NCBI GenBank assembly: GCA_902778535.1
Contig: CACYYG010000015.1
Span: 1 to 64,000 of the forward strand
Direction: 5' to 3'
Origin: an uncultured Prevotellaceae bacterium
Lineage (GTDB): Bacteria > Bacteroidota > Bacteroidia > Bacteroidales > Bacteroidaceae
Length of the DNA: 64,000 nt
Part shown: in pieces, positions 1 through 9,523 of the stretch
Layout: the number at the start of each line of letters is the position of its first letter
Position numbering within the stretch: position 1 is the stretch's first letter
Notes under the pieces: generated by a model
Told to the model about the DNA's origin: nothing
Database searches by the model: none
What the model saw: the letters and a program-made list of their open reading frames with translations, nothing else
Translations under genes and position numbers: made by a program

Positions 1-74
1 TTTTGGCCACGAATGAGAATAATAATTATTCCAATTCGTGAATAAATTATTCCAATTATTACAATTCGTTTCCA
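1..74. repeat. 74-bp repeat, inverted exact copy at 49265-49338
   Basis: AT-rich sequence that is, base for base, the reverse complement of 49265-49338. It touches the window edge, so the repeat may extend further left. From 75 to about 196 the DNA stays AT-rich with loose variants of the same GAATAATTCGTG-like words. I see no gene in 1-754. Confidence 0.9.
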
Positions 75-309
75 TAAACTTTACCAAGTTATTCTTTTAC
101 GATTACTCATTAATAAATTTCGTGAATAATTCGTGGCAAATTCGTGATAATTCGTGTTTTGACAAAACAAACAATTCATTACCATGAATAATTGAGGTGA
201 GGACGGTCTCTATATCGTCGCTCGGCTTTGCCGCTTGCCTAAGCAAGAACCCTGAATTTTCTCAATCCTCTGCATCGCCTTTATACAAAGAAATCCTGCA
301 ATTTCTTCT

Positions 310-414
310 AAAGTTACGAAAAGTCGAGAGCAAAACAAAAGAAAATCATTTCTTTTTTTTGCCGAGACGGAGTAAGTTCGCGCTTGAAAGCGCAAAGTTA
401 CGAAAAGTTGAGAG
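310..414. repeat. 21-bp direct repeats in non-coding DNA
   Basis: A 21-bp word beginning AAAGTTACGAAAAGT occurs at 310-330 and again at 394-414 with one mismatch, 84 bp apart. Short reading frames exist on both strands here (about 197-427), but they are low in complexity, have no recognisable domain and are probably chance frames through a repeat. Confidence 0.7.
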
Positions 415-464
415 AAGTGCAAGATAGAATCAAAAGAAAAACATATTATTTTGTATCTAGCTTA

Positions 465-619
465 GAAACACTTTGTTTCAGCCGTAAAAACAAAGTGTTT
501 CTGCCGTAGAAACAAAGTGTTTCAAATGCGAAAACAACTTGAAACACTTTGTTTCAGATGTACAAACGATTCGAAACACTTTGTTTCAAGTGCGAAAACA
601 GTTTGAAACACTTTGCTTC
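465..619. repeat. Phased palindrome array A (GAAACA-CTT-TGTTTC)
   Basis: Six copies of a 15-bp imperfect palindrome start at 465, 487, 509, 541, 573 and 605, so the spacings are 22, 22, 32, 32 and 32 bp. Copies 2 and 3 are in the opposite orientation, copy 2 lacks the first G and copy 6 has one mismatch. Each could form a 6-bp hairpin. The 22- and 32-bp steps are close to two and three helical turns. Confidence 0.9.
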
Positions 620-676
620 ATGCGCACCTGCGTCTTCCGTCGTGTGCGGCTGCTTTGAAATTTCATCAAAAAAAAA

Positions 677-716
677 CGCTTTGCGTTCTGTGTCAATCGA
701 TGCAGAACGCAAAGCG
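677..716 (-). terminator. Intrinsic terminator after the peroxidase-nitroreductase gene
   Basis: A 14-bp perfect stem (CGCTTTGCGTTCTG and its complement) with a 12-base loop is followed on the minus strand by a long T run. It lies 38 bp past the stop of the gene at 755-1888. Its stem and loop closely resemble the terminator at 2180-2217. Confidence 0.85.
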
Positions 717-754
717 TAAATATTTGAGTTGCTCTCTGGCAAAGGCTTGGCTGT

Positions 755-1888
755 TTACTTGATGAACTTTACCTTCGAGGCATCGCGGGGCTTGGCATCG
801 GGCTGCTCGTCGGGATAGCCGATGGCGATGATGTAGTTCAGCTTGTAGTCGGCGGGTATGTCGAGACGGTCGAGGAAGAACTTGCATTTCTCGTTTGACA
901 GCAGGAAACGGACGGGGCCGCCCAGGCAGCAGGTGCCGAGCCCCATCGACTGTGCTGCGAGCATGATGTTCTCGCCCAGCAGACCGGCATCCATGTCGCC
1001 GCCATTGGCCGGGGTGCAGACGCATATCAGATTCGGGGCATTGCGGAACATGTTCTTGAAGTCCTTGTCGCGCTTCACCTGTTCGACATTCTCCTGTTTG
1101 TAGACCTCCGTAACATCGGCTATCAGTTTCTGGTCTTCCACCACGCGGACAATCCACGGCTGGCGGTTCATGCCGCTGGGTGCATTGATGCCACACTTCA
1201 CGATGACCTCCAGCTTCTCGTGCTCTACGGGCTTGTCGAGGTATTTGCGGATGGAGCGACGCGCCATGATGTTGCTCAGAACGGGATTCACTTCCAGGCA
1301 GATGTCTGCCTCGACGTCGGTCATCTTATCCGTCGGCTCGTAGCGCTTCAGCACCCGCCCGTCGCGAGAAACGAGGAATTTGGTGAAGTTCCACTTGATG
1401 TCAGACTTCTTGTCGTAGTCGGCATCCTGACGGCGGAGCATGCCGTCCATCATCTTTCCCCGCTGGTCGTTGACGTCGAAGCCGCCGAAGCTTTTTTGCG
1501 CCTTCAGCCATGTATAGAGGGGATGCTCATTGGCACCGTTCACCTCAATCTTGTCGAACTGCGGAAACTGAATATCGAAGTTGGCTGTGCAGAACTGGTG
1601 AATCTCCTCGATAGTGCCGGGAGCCTGCTGTCCGAACTGGTTGCAGGGGAAGTCCAGAATCTCCAGGCCCTCGCTGCGGTACTTCTCATACAGCGCCTCC
1701 AGTTCCTTGTACTGAGGTGTGAAGCCGCAGCGGGTGGCTGTGTTCACAATCAGCAGCACCTTGCCCTTGTAGTCCGAGAGTGATACTTCGCGGCCTGCAT
1801 CATCCTTCACCTTGAAATCATAAATACTCTGTGCCGAAAGCGTCAGCACACAAACCATTGCCATCAGGCATGAAATCATTCTTCTCAT
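755..1888 (-). CDS. Exported glutathione peroxidase-nitroreductase fusion
   Basis: A 377-residue two-domain protein. Residues 1-20 form a signal peptide ending LSAQ, so it should act in the periplasm. Residues 22-195 are a glutathione-peroxidase fold with cysteine, not selenocysteine, at the active site (C54 in TRCGFTP), Q84 in FPCNQFG and W166/N167 in WNFTKF, which matches the known catalytic tetrad. Such enzymes usually take electrons from thioredoxin. Residues 203-377 are a nitroreductase-like FMN domain starting MARRSIRKY, with the GLGTC motif common in this family. Fusing the two suggests coupling of peroxide reduction to flavin chemistry, which is inference. It is monocistronic, with a terminator at 677-716. 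The fold assignments are secure; the physiological substrates are not. Confidence 0.9.
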   Translation of the reverse strand: MRRMISCLMAMVCVLTLSAQSIYDFKVKDDAGREVSLSDYKGKVLLIVNTATRCGFTPQYKELEALYEKYRSEGLEILDFPCNQFGQQAPGTIEEIHQFCTANFDIQFPQFDKIEVNGANEHPLYTWLKAQKSFGGFDVNDQRGKMMDGMLRRQDADYDKKSDIKWNFTKFLVSRDGRVLKRYEPTDKMTDVEADICLEVNPVLSNIMARRSIRKYLDKPVEHEKLEVIVKCGINAPSGMNRQPWIVRVVEDQKLIADVTEVYKQENVEQVKRDKDFKNMFRNAPNLICVCTPANGGDMDAGLLGENIMLAAQSMGLGTCCLGGPVRFLLSNEKCKFFLDRLDIPADYKLNYIIAIGYPDEQPDAKPRDASKVKFIK

Positions 1889-1931
1889 AGTTGTTATCTA
1901 TTTTAGTTTTAATAGTTTTTTGCCTATTTTC

Positions 1932-2102
1932 TTAAACCCAAATTGGTCATTAGACCAATTATGTTGTTTTTGTTGTACTTGTTGTCTTTAAAACAACTAT
2001 AATTGTATTCTTTGAAGACAACATGAACCGCTCGAACTCTGTTCGCTTGCATGGCAAGAACTTGGACAACATGTAACGGTCTAACGACCGTTTTGGGTTA
2101 AA
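1932..2102. repeat. MITE-like element with long imperfect terminal inverted repeats
   Basis: The left end (from 1932, TTAAACCCAAA) and the reverse complement of the right end (to 2102) align over about 38 bp with scattered mismatches, including the TTAGACC and ATGTTGT words. About 95 bp lies between them without a gene. It sits in the leader of the peroxidase fusion gene. The internal word at 1969-1990 resembles the palindrome at 56978-57043. No transposase or target-site duplication was identified. Confidence 0.6.
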
Positions 2103-2110
2103 CAATGTTG

Positions 2111-2118
2111 CAAAATTA
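2111..2118 (-). promoter_or_regulatory. Possible -7 element TAATTTTG
   Basis: This matches the Bacteroidota sigma consensus TAnnTTTG on the minus strand. It is 223 bp upstream of the peroxidase fusion gene, so if real it would place the inverted-repeat element at 1932-2102 in the 5' leader. Confidence 0.4.
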
Positions 2119-2179
2119 CTTAATTCGCCGCTCTTTCACTCATTTTGCGCCGTAAATTTATGATAGTTTATGAAAAAAA

Positions 2180-2217
2180 GCTTCGCGTTCTGTTTCAACC
2201 GATACAGAACGCGAAGC
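2180..2217 (-). terminator. Intrinsic terminator after the GH3-GH31 operon
   Basis: A 14-bp perfect stem (GCTTCGCGTTCTGT and its complement) with a 10-base loop, followed on the minus strand by CTTTTTTTC. It lies 16 bp past the GH31 stop codon. It is a near copy of the terminator at 677-716. Confidence 0.85.
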
Positions 2218-2233
2218 CTTTATGTCCGAATTG

Positions 2234-4384
2234 TTATTCTCTGACAAAGACGGGAATATGGCCTTTGTCTACAGGCGTTGTGACAAATTGTCCGCCGTTG
2301 TAATGCTGGCCTGTACGCTTGTCGCGCCATCCGCGGGCGTTCTTGGGCAGATAGGTGTGCCACTCGCTGACGCCCGGCTCGGTGACGGGACTGATGAGCA
2401 GCTTGGGGCCGAACATGTATTCGTATTTCTGCTGCAAGGCTACGGGGTCGTCGGCAAAGTCGAAGACGAGCGGACGCATCAGCGTATAGCCTTCCTCGGC
2501 CACACGGCGGGCGCACTCCTCCAAATAGGGCCGCAGCTGCTCGCGCTCCCTGATGCACTCGGCGATGATGGCCTGTGCCTCGGGGCCGTAGTTCCATGGC
2601 TCGGTGTTGCTCATATAGCCGTGTACACGCATCAGCGGCAGGTAGACGCTGGTCTCAATCCAGCGCAGCATCCGCTCGATGTAGTCCTGATTGGTGTACT
2701 GGTCGCCGGGACGGAAGAAACCGCCTGCATCGTAGGTCCACCAGGGGATGCCAGCGGCCTGTACGCCGAGGCCTGCCACAATCTGACGGCGGAAGGTCTC
2801 CCAGTCGTTGCCCACGTCGCCGCTCCACAGGGCTGAGCCGTAACGCTGGATGCCGGGGAAGCCGCAGCGGGTGAGAATCATGGGCTGTGCCACGCCTGCG
2901 CTGCGCAGACCGTCAAAGACTGTTTTGTTGACCAATAGGGGGTAAACATTGCGCACCTGCTCGCCGGCCCATCGTCCGTTGTTGACGCGGCGCCCTTCCA
3001 GGTCGTCGTTCTCAGGCTCGGTGGCATCCTGCCACCAGGCATCGATGCCTAAGGGAACGAGCCGTTCGGCAAAATTCTTCCAATAGGCATTCGCTGCCTC
3101 TGTATTGAAGAAGTCTATCCAGTCGGTGCCGGGAATGTAGTAGTTGTCGGCCACCATCTGCTTGCCCACCACGCTGTTTTTGTCAATCTTCGACCACACG
3201 GAAACCATGAGGCGTACGCCCATGCGATGCAGACTGTCGGTCAGCGCCTTCGGATCGGGATAATACTGTTCGTCGAACTGCATGGAGTTCCACCCGTACT
3301 TGCCCCAATACTGCCAGTCCTGCACAATCACGTCGAGAGGAATCTGCTCCTGACGGAAGCGGTTGGCGGTCTGCAGGATTTCCTCAGAGGAATGGAAGCG
3401 CTCGCGGCAGTGGATGTAGCCCAGCGCCCACGCTGGCATCGTGGGACAGGGACCGGTCAGCTCGCGATAGGCGGCGATGATTTCGTCGGCTGAACCTACG
3501 AACACGGTATAGTCGACGGCGGTGGCGACGGGTGAGCGGAAGACGGTCTCGTCGTTCACCTGCTTATAATATAATGTGGGCTTGTCACCGCCTGACAGCT
3601 CAGCCTTGAGGGTGTGGCGGCCTTTCTTCAGATTGACGATGGCCGAAGCCGTTGGCGGCAGCCACATGTTCTGCGCATCGATGACTGTCTGGCCGTCGAT
3701 GACAAGGTTGTGGCGGCGTGCCATCTTCTGTCCTACGTCGAGCAGCAGGGCATAGTCGCCAGTCTTGGCAATGTCGATGGTGGCCTCGAAGGCGTTGTTG
3801 CGGCGCATCTCGCGTCGGTTGCCCTCGGTGGTGGTGACGTTCACTTCCTGGGCGGGACCAGTGGCGGCACCTGTCTGCGAAACCGTCAGGCTCACTTGCT
3901 CACTGCAGGGGTTGAAGTCGGTAAGACCGTAGTTGTTCCAGAGGATGCCGTAGCCTTTATTGGAAATGAGCATGGGCAGACTGATCTGTGTGTTCACCTG
4001 CGTCAAGCGGCGTGAGAGGCCGCGCACATTGCTGTAGCCGTCCTGGAACTGTCCGAGGCCGAAAAGACATTCGTCCTTTGGAGACGTGAATGTCAGCGTG
4101 GCCTCGCCGTCCTTCATCTCGTGGCGCGTGGCAGTGAACACCGTCTTGCCGTTTTTGTCCTTCACGCTGAGGCGCTGGCCTTTCACCTCCACCTTGAGGT
4201 CGCACTGGCTCACCTCGTCCTGCTTCACGTAAATCCAGTCGGGCAGGTCATTCTTCACTTGCCCGTCGGTGTACTGTATGCGCACGGCGTTGCGTGCTAC
4301 CTTCTTCACCGTCAACTGTCCTTCTGCCTGCATACCTAAAGACATACCCAACAATGCTGTCATTAATAGAAATGTTTTTTTCAT
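2234..4384 (-). CDS. GH31 family glycoside hydrolase, probable alpha-xylosidase or alpha-glucosidase
   Basis: 716 residues with a signal peptide ending MQAEG, so secreted or periplasmic. The GH31 barrel starts near residue 300. The nucleophile is probably D453 (WWQDATEPE) and the acid/base D523 (WSGDVGND). Residues about 195-285 look like a PA14-type insert in the N-terminal beta domain (ALLLDVGQKMARRHNLVIDG), an arrangement known in xyloglucan alpha-xylosidases such as BoGH31A of Bacteroides ovatus. This supports, but does not prove, activity on xylosyl-substituted oligosaccharides. The gene starts 7 bp after the upstream GH3 stop, so the two are co-transcribed and probably trim the same oligosaccharide. 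A terminator follows at 2180-2217. An alpha-glucosidase remains possible. Confidence 0.88.
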   Translation of the reverse strand: MKKTFLLMTALLGMSLGMQAEGQLTVKKVARNAVRIQYTDGQVKNDLPDWIYVKQDEVSQCDLKVEVKGQRLSVKDKNGKTVFTATRHEMKDGEATLTFTSPKDECLFGLGQFQDGYSNVRGLSRRLTQVNTQISLPMLISNKGYGILWNNYGLTDFNPCSEQVSLTVSQTGAATGPAQEVNVTTTEGNRREMRRNNAFEATIDIAKTGDYALLLDVGQKMARRHNLVIDGQTVIDAQNMWLPPTASAIVNLKKGRHTLKAELSGGDKPTLYYKQVNDETVFRSPVATAVDYTVFVGSADEIIAAYRELTGPCPTMPAWALGYIHCRERFHSSEEILQTANRFRQEQIPLDVIVQDWQYWGKYGWNSMQFDEQYYPDPKALTDSLHRMGVRLMVSVWSKIDKNSVVGKQMVADNYYIPGTDWIDFFNTEAANAYWKNFAERLVPLGIDAWWQDATEPENDDLEGRRVNNGRWAGEQVRNVYPLLVNKTVFDGLRSAGVAQPMILTRCGFPGIQRYGSALWSGDVGNDWETFRRQIVAGLGVQAAGIPWWTYDAGGFFRPGDQYTNQDYIERMLRWIETSVYLPLMRVHGYMSNTEPWNYGPEAQAIIAECIREREQLRPYLEECARRVAEEGYTLMRPLVFDFADDPVALQQKYEYMFGPKLLISPVTEPGVSEWHTYLPKNARGWRDKRTGQHYNGGQFVTTPVDKGHIPVFVRE

Positions 4385-4391
4385 TTGGTTT

Positions 4392-6779
4392 CTAATTGAT
4401 TATGCTTTCTGAAAAATAATGAACACGTAATGGCTTGCTGGCAGATTCGCCCGTCAGCGTGACCTGCTGCTGTAGACGGATGTCGGCCGACGAGGCGCCA
4501 ACCTTCACGACGTAAGTGCCCGGGCTGACGTTCCATTGAGGCTGGCCGTTGTTGGTGTAGTAGCCGAACTGCTCCGTGTAGAGCTTCACCTTCACCGTCT
4601 TCGTCTCACCGGGCTGAAGCGACACGCGGGCAAAGCCCTGCAGGGTCTGAGGCTTGAGAGGTGTGTGCTGAGCAGTGAGTGGTGAAAGATAGACCTGCGC
4701 AATCTCGTCGGCAGCCACCTCGCCTGTGTTCTTCACCTCGAAGCTGAGGTTGACACACTGGCTGTTCGTGGGCACCTCTGCCTCGGCGTGCAGGTTGCTG
4801 TATTCAAACGTGGTGTAGCTCAGACCATAGCCGAAGGGCCACTGCACGCGCGGGTCTTTCTCTTCGGAATAGTTGTAGCACAGCGGCTCGTACACCTCGG
4901 TGTTAGGATAGCTGACAGAGAGTTTAGCCGACGGCGACACCTTGCCGAAGAGGATGTCGGCCACAGCGTTGCCACCCTCCTCGCCCGGATACCAGGCCTG
5001 AATGACGGCGGCGCAGCGCTCGGCGATGCCTGCGATGACCTGGGCCCTGCCGCCGAAGACGACGAGCACGACGGGCTTGCCGGTGGCCAGCAGTTCCTCG
5101 ACATACTGCTCCTGCTTGCCGGGTAGACGCAGACCCTGACGGTCGCGGTTCTCGCCGCAGAGCATCACGTTCTCACCCACGGCAGCAACGATGACGTCGG
5201 CCTGACGGGCCATTCGCAGCGCCTCGGCCTTGTCGGCCTTCTCACCAGAGTCTACCTTTCGGTGCAGGATCTCATATTCCCAGGCACGCTCATCGCCCAG
5301 CTCAGAGTATTTCGTTTCAATCTCCTCCGTCCAGTCACAGCCGCGCGAATACATGATGTTGATGCCCTCGGGCTTATGTCCGTTCATGCCTTCCAGGAGT
5401 GTCACGATGTCCGGGTGCTCCAAATCCTCCATGTCCTTCTTCCAGAAATAGCTCATTGAGGGGAAGGAGTAGTCGCCGCACATAGCCCACATAGAGTTGG
5501 CGTTTGGTCCAGTCAACAGGATTTGAGTTTTGAGATTTGAGTTTTGAGATTTAAGCGGCAGGATGCCGTTGTTCTCCAGCAGCACGATGGATTGCGTGGC
5601 GATGTCGTAGGCCGTCTGGCGCTCCTCGGGTGTGTCGAGCACAATGTCCTCCTTGCTGTAGAGGTAGGGATTCTCGTCCATCAGACCGCAACGAATCTTA
5701 TAGCGCAGCACGTTCTTCACGGCACGCTCCAATGCCTCTTGTTCCACCAGTCCCTTGTCGATGGCCTGTTGCAGATATTTATAGTTGGCGCCATGCGGGA
5801 AGTCGACGTCGCAGCCGGCTTTGATGGCCGCTGCAGCACAGACAACCGGTTCATCCTTGGAGCCGAGCTGGTCGATGGCCGTGTAGTCGCTCACCACCAT
5901 GCCGTCGAAGCTGAGATAGCCACGCAGAATGTCCTGCAGAATCTTGCTGTTGGCCACGCAGTTGACGCTCTCGCCTGTTCTGTCTTTCATGGCATGATAG
6001 CCTGGCATCACGGCACGGCTGCCAGCCAGACGGATCATCGTCTCATGCGGCAGCAGAATTTCTTCCATCAGCTCCTTGTCGTCGGAGTCGCCGCCGCCGC
6101 CATAGCCCAGATAGTGCTTCGAGCAGGCACCGACGCCTTTCTTCAGGTCGCCCTGCTGCAATCCTTTGACGAAGGCCACGCCCATCACGGCCGACAGATA
6201 GGCATCTTCGCCGTAGGATTCCTCCAGGCGGTTGAAGCTCGGATTGCGGCACACGTCGACCATCGGCGACAGCGACAGCACACCGCCCATCTTGCGCATC
6301 GTCGTGCTTGTCTGCAGCGTCTTCTTCTCGGCCAGCTCAGGGTTGAACGAGCAGGCCTGACCTATCTGTTGCGGATAGATAGTGGCGCCGCGGGTGTTGA
6401 TGCCCGACAGCACCTCCTCGTGGAAGAGTGCGGGTATGCCGCTGGGCGTGTTGTGGATGAGCCAGTCCTGCACGGCAGCCACGCGGTCGCGCAGTTCGTT
6501 GGGGTCACGCGGTTTCTGGCTGCAGTATTGCGAAAAGTGGCCGATGCCGTTGGGAATGAGCTCGCGGCATTTTGCCGTGTCTAGCTGGCCCTGCTCATCG
6601 AAGAGCAAGTCCATGTACATACTCCTCAGCTGGCCGATGCGTTCCTCCTGCGTCATCTTTGCATAGAGTTCGTCCACCTGCTGTTCCACGTTCATCTCTG
6701 TGGCGGCATTGCAACCGGCCAGCACTGCTGTCATACACATCATTTTAATTCCTTTCATCATGGTTCTAAGTCTTATCAT
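4392..6779 (-). CDS. GH3 family lipoprotein, beta-glucosidase or beta-xylosidase
   Basis: 795 residues. The lipobox VLAGC near residue 20 marks it as a lipoprotein. It has a GH3 N-terminal barrel with nucleophile D298 in MVVSDYTAI, a second alpha/beta domain from about residue 400, and a C-terminal fibronectin-III-like domain (about 690-780), the usual three-domain plan. M7 or M8 is an equally plausible start. It precedes the GH31 gene by 7 bp, suggesting removal of beta-linked glucose or xylose from the oligosaccharides the GH31 enzyme trims. Residues 411-419 (SQNSNLKTQ) are encoded by a heptamer tandem repeat at 5521-5555 in the linker between catalytic domains, so this stretch is probably a tolerated insertion. 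Substrate cannot be fixed from sequence alone. Confidence 0.9.
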   Translation of the reverse strand: MIRLRTMMKGIKMMCMTAVLAGCNAATEMNVEQQVDELYAKMTQEERIGQLRSMYMDLLFDEQGQLDTAKCRELIPNGIGHFSQYCSQKPRDPNELRDRVAAVQDWLIHNTPSGIPALFHEEVLSGINTRGATIYPQQIGQACSFNPELAEKKTLQTSTTMRKMGGVLSLSPMVDVCRNPSFNRLEESYGEDAYLSAVMGVAFVKGLQQGDLKKGVGACSKHYLGYGGGGDSDDKELMEEILLPHETMIRLAGSRAVMPGYHAMKDRTGESVNCVANSKILQDILRGYLSFDGMVVSDYTAIDQLGSKDEPVVCAAAAIKAGCDVDFPHGANYKYLQQAIDKGLVEQEALERAVKNVLRYKIRCGLMDENPYLYSKEDIVLDTPEERQTAYDIATQSIVLLENNGILPLKSQNSNLKTQILLTGPNANSMWAMCGDYSFPSMSYFWKKDMEDLEHPDIVTLLEGMNGHKPEGINIMYSRGCDWTEEIETKYSELGDERAWEYEILHRKVDSGEKADKAEALRMARQADVIVAAVGENVMLCGENRDRQGLRLPGKQEQYVEELLATGKPVVLVVFGGRAQVIAGIAERCAAVIQAWYPGEEGGNAVADILFGKVSPSAKLSVSYPNTEVYEPLCYNYSEEKDPRVQWPFGYGLSYTTFEYSNLHAEAEVPTNSQCVNLSFEVKNTGEVAADEIAQVYLSPLTAQHTPLKPQTLQGFARVSLQPGETKTVKVKLYTEQFGYYTNNGQPQWNVSPGTYVVKVGASSADIRLQQQVTLTGESASKPLRVHYFSESIIN
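5521..5555. repeat. Heptamer tandem repeat inside the GH3 gene
   Basis: Five units of 7 bp ([A/T]TTTGAG, last unit ATTTAAG) lie within the coding sequence and encode SQNSNLKTQ on the minus strand. The same heptamer occurs inside murF at 27469-27496. Confidence 0.85.
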
Positions 6780-6873
6780 TTAAGTTTCGCATTCGCTTCA
6801 CTTTGGTAGTTAGAGGTAGTTGGAAGTATTTATCGGCCTTCGGCCTTAGAAGTTATAGGTCATTTGTTATGGT

Positions 6874-8823
6874 CTATGAAGGAGTTTTTGCGTAGCCATC
6901 AGTGAAGCAACTATTGACCCATAACTCCCCATAACTTCCTTTTACTACTTCTCCGCCTCCGCCGCCTCCTGAGAAGCCGCCGCCCGAGGAACCGCCACTG
7001 CTGCTGTGGCTGATGGTGGTGATGGCGCTGCTGGCCGTAGAAGAGAAGTTGTGAACCAGGTTGTGCGTGAGGGAGTAGCCCATGAGAGGCGTAGCGCTGT
7101 CATACCATTCGGGCTTATCCACCTTGATGTCCTTGAACAGGTCTTCCCACTTGTTGCTGAGCTTGAACACCATTGCGTAGGGCAGCACCTTGTAGAAATA
7201 CTGCGGATCGTCGGCCTGCAGCTGCTCCAGCCTCGGTTTCTCGGCTGTCTCAATAAACTCCTTGAAGCCCAGCAGGCGTCCCAGCATCTGTACACGATAG
7301 TCGGTGTCGGCATTGAAGCGCCCTGCCAGCTCGTTGAGTATGAAGCACACGATGAAGAGGGCCAGCGTCGCCCATTGGTTGAGGGGAGCGCCATACTCAA
7401 TGAACACATAGCTGTAGAGCAGCCATGAGCATACCATCAGTGCTGCCTTGCCGACAATGAGGATGATGTTGCTGAGCGACGAGCGCAGCTTGTCGGTCAG
7501 CTTTTTCTTTATCCTGATGATGGAGGCCAGCATACAAGGCACGCCGAAGCTGAAGGCACTTCCTGCGAATAGTTCGGGATCGAAAGTGCTTACCACCGAA
7601 TTGAGACCCAGTGCCAACGTGCCGAAGACTGCCAACGCCACATAGAGCCAGAAAGGCTTCTGCAGCTTTGTGAGCTGGCGGTCGCCCTTGAAATGATCCT
7701 TCAGCGTGTCTTTGATGTCATCGTATTGCTTCGGTTGCTGTCCGATTTCCTTCAGGCACATCACGTCGGCTGTGCCGAAGAGCATATTCATCAGCAGCTT
7801 CTGATAGCTGGGAGCCTTCTTTGGCAAGTCTTTCAGCTTGGTCAGCTCGAGGTCGGTCGACTTGAATATCTTTCCCTTTTTTATCTCCCTGATGCTGATG
7901 TAGCCCTGACCGGCCAGCCAGGGAATGAGCGATGTAATGTCGATGCTGTCTACCGAACCGTCGATAATCGTGCCCACCTCGCCGCTGCTGATGCCCTCGG
8001 GCGGGTAGAACTCTATCACTTTCGTAATGTGGGGCGTCTTCTGCTGGAGCTGGAAATAGACGATGGCCAGAACGACTAAGAAGGTCAGGAGCAGGCAGAT
8101 GTAGAACCATGTATAGTCCACCTTGGCAACGCCCTCATAGTAGCCCTCGGGCAGCACCGCATAGAGCGTGACACCGTGAAGGGGAGCAATATTGTCAGCG
8201 CTACCCGTTATCTCTTCAGTCGAAACGTTCACCGTCAGACTGGGAATCATGCCGTCGGTCTTCCCGTATTCGCCTGCAAACACCTTCAGCCTTTCGCTGA
8301 TGTCGTCGGGCAGCTCCTTGTCGAAGGTAATCTTGAAGTCCAGATGATGGATAGGGTCTTCAAAATCCGTTCCCAGCACGGTGTGGAAGAGAAAGTCCTT
8401 GCTGTCGATGCGGTCGTCGGGATAGCTGTAGGTATAGCTGATGACATACTGCTGGTCGCCCGAAACCTCGTAGTTGGCATTGCCAATGCGGATGATGCAG
8501 AAGTCCTTGTTGCTTTCTCCGGTTGAAAAATTCCATCCCTCCACATCAATGTCGTCGATGTCGCACACATAGCGGAACTCCTGCAGCCCCTTCTCGCCCT
8601 TCACCTTCTGCTTCATCTTGAAGCCGTAGGGAAGATAGCGGTAGAATCCGTGACGCGGCTCCTCGAAGAAGATGTCAAACGTCTCGGTCACGTCCCACAC
8701 GTTGTTCTCGTGCACCACAGCCTCTATCGAGATGTTCTTGTAATAGAAGCCGCCCCTGTTGGCACCCGCCTGCAGGCACACCGTCAGAAGGAGTGTCAGC
8801 CAAAGAAATCTGCGTCTGTTCAT
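6874..8823 (-). CDS. DUF2207 family membrane protein
   Basis: 649 residues. Signal peptide (to about 22), a DUF2207 extracellular beta domain (about 23-200), a membrane segment near 240-258, a cytoplasmic part, a group of membrane segments at about 395-500, then a long soluble stretch ending in a Ser/Gly-rich tail. The family often sits beside LemA, as here (lemA ends 6 bp upstream); its biochemical role is not established. The protein continues about 24 residues past the glycine run, where relatives in my memory usually end. Those codons come from repeat-like DNA (AGTTATGGGGAGTTATGGG), so the natural C terminus may have been overrun. A small GGCC hairpin lies in the 94-bp gap before the GH3 gene. 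Confidence 0.85.
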   Translation of the reverse strand: MNRRRFLWLTLLLTVCLQAGANRGGFYYKNISIEAVVHENNVWDVTETFDIFFEEPRHGFYRYLPYGFKMKQKVKGEKGLQEFRYVCDIDDIDVEGWNFSTGESNKDFCIIRIGNANYEVSGDQQYVISYTYSYPDDRIDSKDFLFHTVLGTDFEDPIHHLDFKITFDKELPDDISERLKVFAGEYGKTDGMIPSLTVNVSTEEITGSADNIAPLHGVTLYAVLPEGYYEGVAKVDYTWFYICLLLTFLVVLAIVYFQLQQKTPHITKVIEFYPPEGISSGEVGTIIDGSVDSIDITSLIPWLAGQGYISIREIKKGKIFKSTDLELTKLKDLPKKAPSYQKLLMNMLFGTADVMCLKEIGQQPKQYDDIKDTLKDHFKGDRQLTKLQKPFWLYVALAVFGTLALGLNSVVSTFDPELFAGSAFSFGVPCMLASIIRIKKKLTDKLRSSLSNIILIVGKAALMVCSWLLYSYVFIEYGAPLNQWATLALFIVCFILNELAGRFNADTDYRVQMLGRLLGFKEFIETAEKPRLEQLQADDPQYFYKVLPYAMVFKLSNKWEDLFKDIKVDKPEWYDSATPLMGYSLTHNLVHNFSSTASSAITTISHSSSGGSSGGGFSGGGGGGEVVKGSYGELWVNSCFTDGYAKTPS

Positions 8824-8829
8824 TGCGGT

Positions 8830-9369
8830 CTAAATGTTTACGTTTACGGCCTGCCGCTCGGCATTGCTGTCAACCGAGAACATCGGCATCGGTTTAAAGC
8901 CGAACATGTTTGCCACCAGATTCATAGGAAACACCTGACAGCGGTTGTTATACTCTCTGACGCTGCCGTTGTAGTATCTGCGCGACAGCGATATCTCGTC
9001 CTCCATCCTGACCAGCTGCTCCTGCAGCTTCAGAAAGTTGCCGTTGGCCTTCAGCTCAGGATAGTCCTCGGCCACTACGAACAGTTCTTTCAAGGCATCG
9101 CTGATTCTCACCTCGCCTTTCAGCTGTGCACCGCGGTTGGCCGTGGAGCGCTTGTTCGTCACGTCCACCAGCACGTCCGACTCATGGCGTGCGTAGCCTT
9201 TCACCGCCTCCACCAGACTGGGAATCAGGTCGAAGCGCTTCTTCAGCAGCACGTCCATCGTGGCAAAGGCCTCGTTCACCTTGTTGCGCAGTCTCACCAG
9301 GCCGTTGTAGCCCCACAGCAGCACCGCCAGCAGCAGAAGCAACACTCCGATAACGATATATAATGCCAT
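8830..9369 (-). CDS. lemA: LemA family protein
   Basis: 179 residues: one N-terminal membrane anchor (MALYIVIGVLLLLLAVLLW), then the helical LemA domain with the conserved NEAFATMDVLLKKRFDLIP stretch near residues 31-50 and the AEDYPELKAN motif. I start it at ATG 9369. The frame is open further upstream, but that part overlaps the -7 element at 9404-9411 and lacks LemA similarity. It is the first gene of a two-gene unit with DUF2207. LemA proteins are widespread membrane-anchored helical proteins of uncertain role, often linked to envelope stress. The palindrome array at 9524-9606 lies about 155 bp upstream of the start. Confidence 0.93.
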   Translation of the reverse strand: MALYIVIGVLLLLLAVLLWGYNGLVRLRNKVNEAFATMDVLLKKRFDLIPSLVEAVKGYARHESDVLVDVTNKRSTANRGAQLKGEVRISDALKELFVVAEDYPELKANGNFLKLQEQLVRMEDEISLSRRYYNGSVREYNNRCQVFPMNLVANMFGFKPMPMFSVDSNAERQAVNVNI

Positions 9370-9403
9370 ATAGTTTGTGTTTTGTTGAATCCTTTTCAGT
9401 TTG

Positions 9404-9411
9404 CAAAGGTA
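9404..9411 (-). promoter_or_regulatory. lemA -7 element TACCTTTG
   Basis: Minus-strand match to TAnnTTTG, 35 bp upstream of the chosen lemA ATG. It rules out the longer reading frame as the start. Confidence 0.75.
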
Positions 9412-9523
9412 ATAAAAAAAGATAAAGAAACACAAAGAATCAGGAAATATGTATTTTTTTAAATTCGGGGCACTTTTTTTCATGCTTCTGAGCGCTGTGT
9501 TTGAGAAATTGCTCAAAACCTCG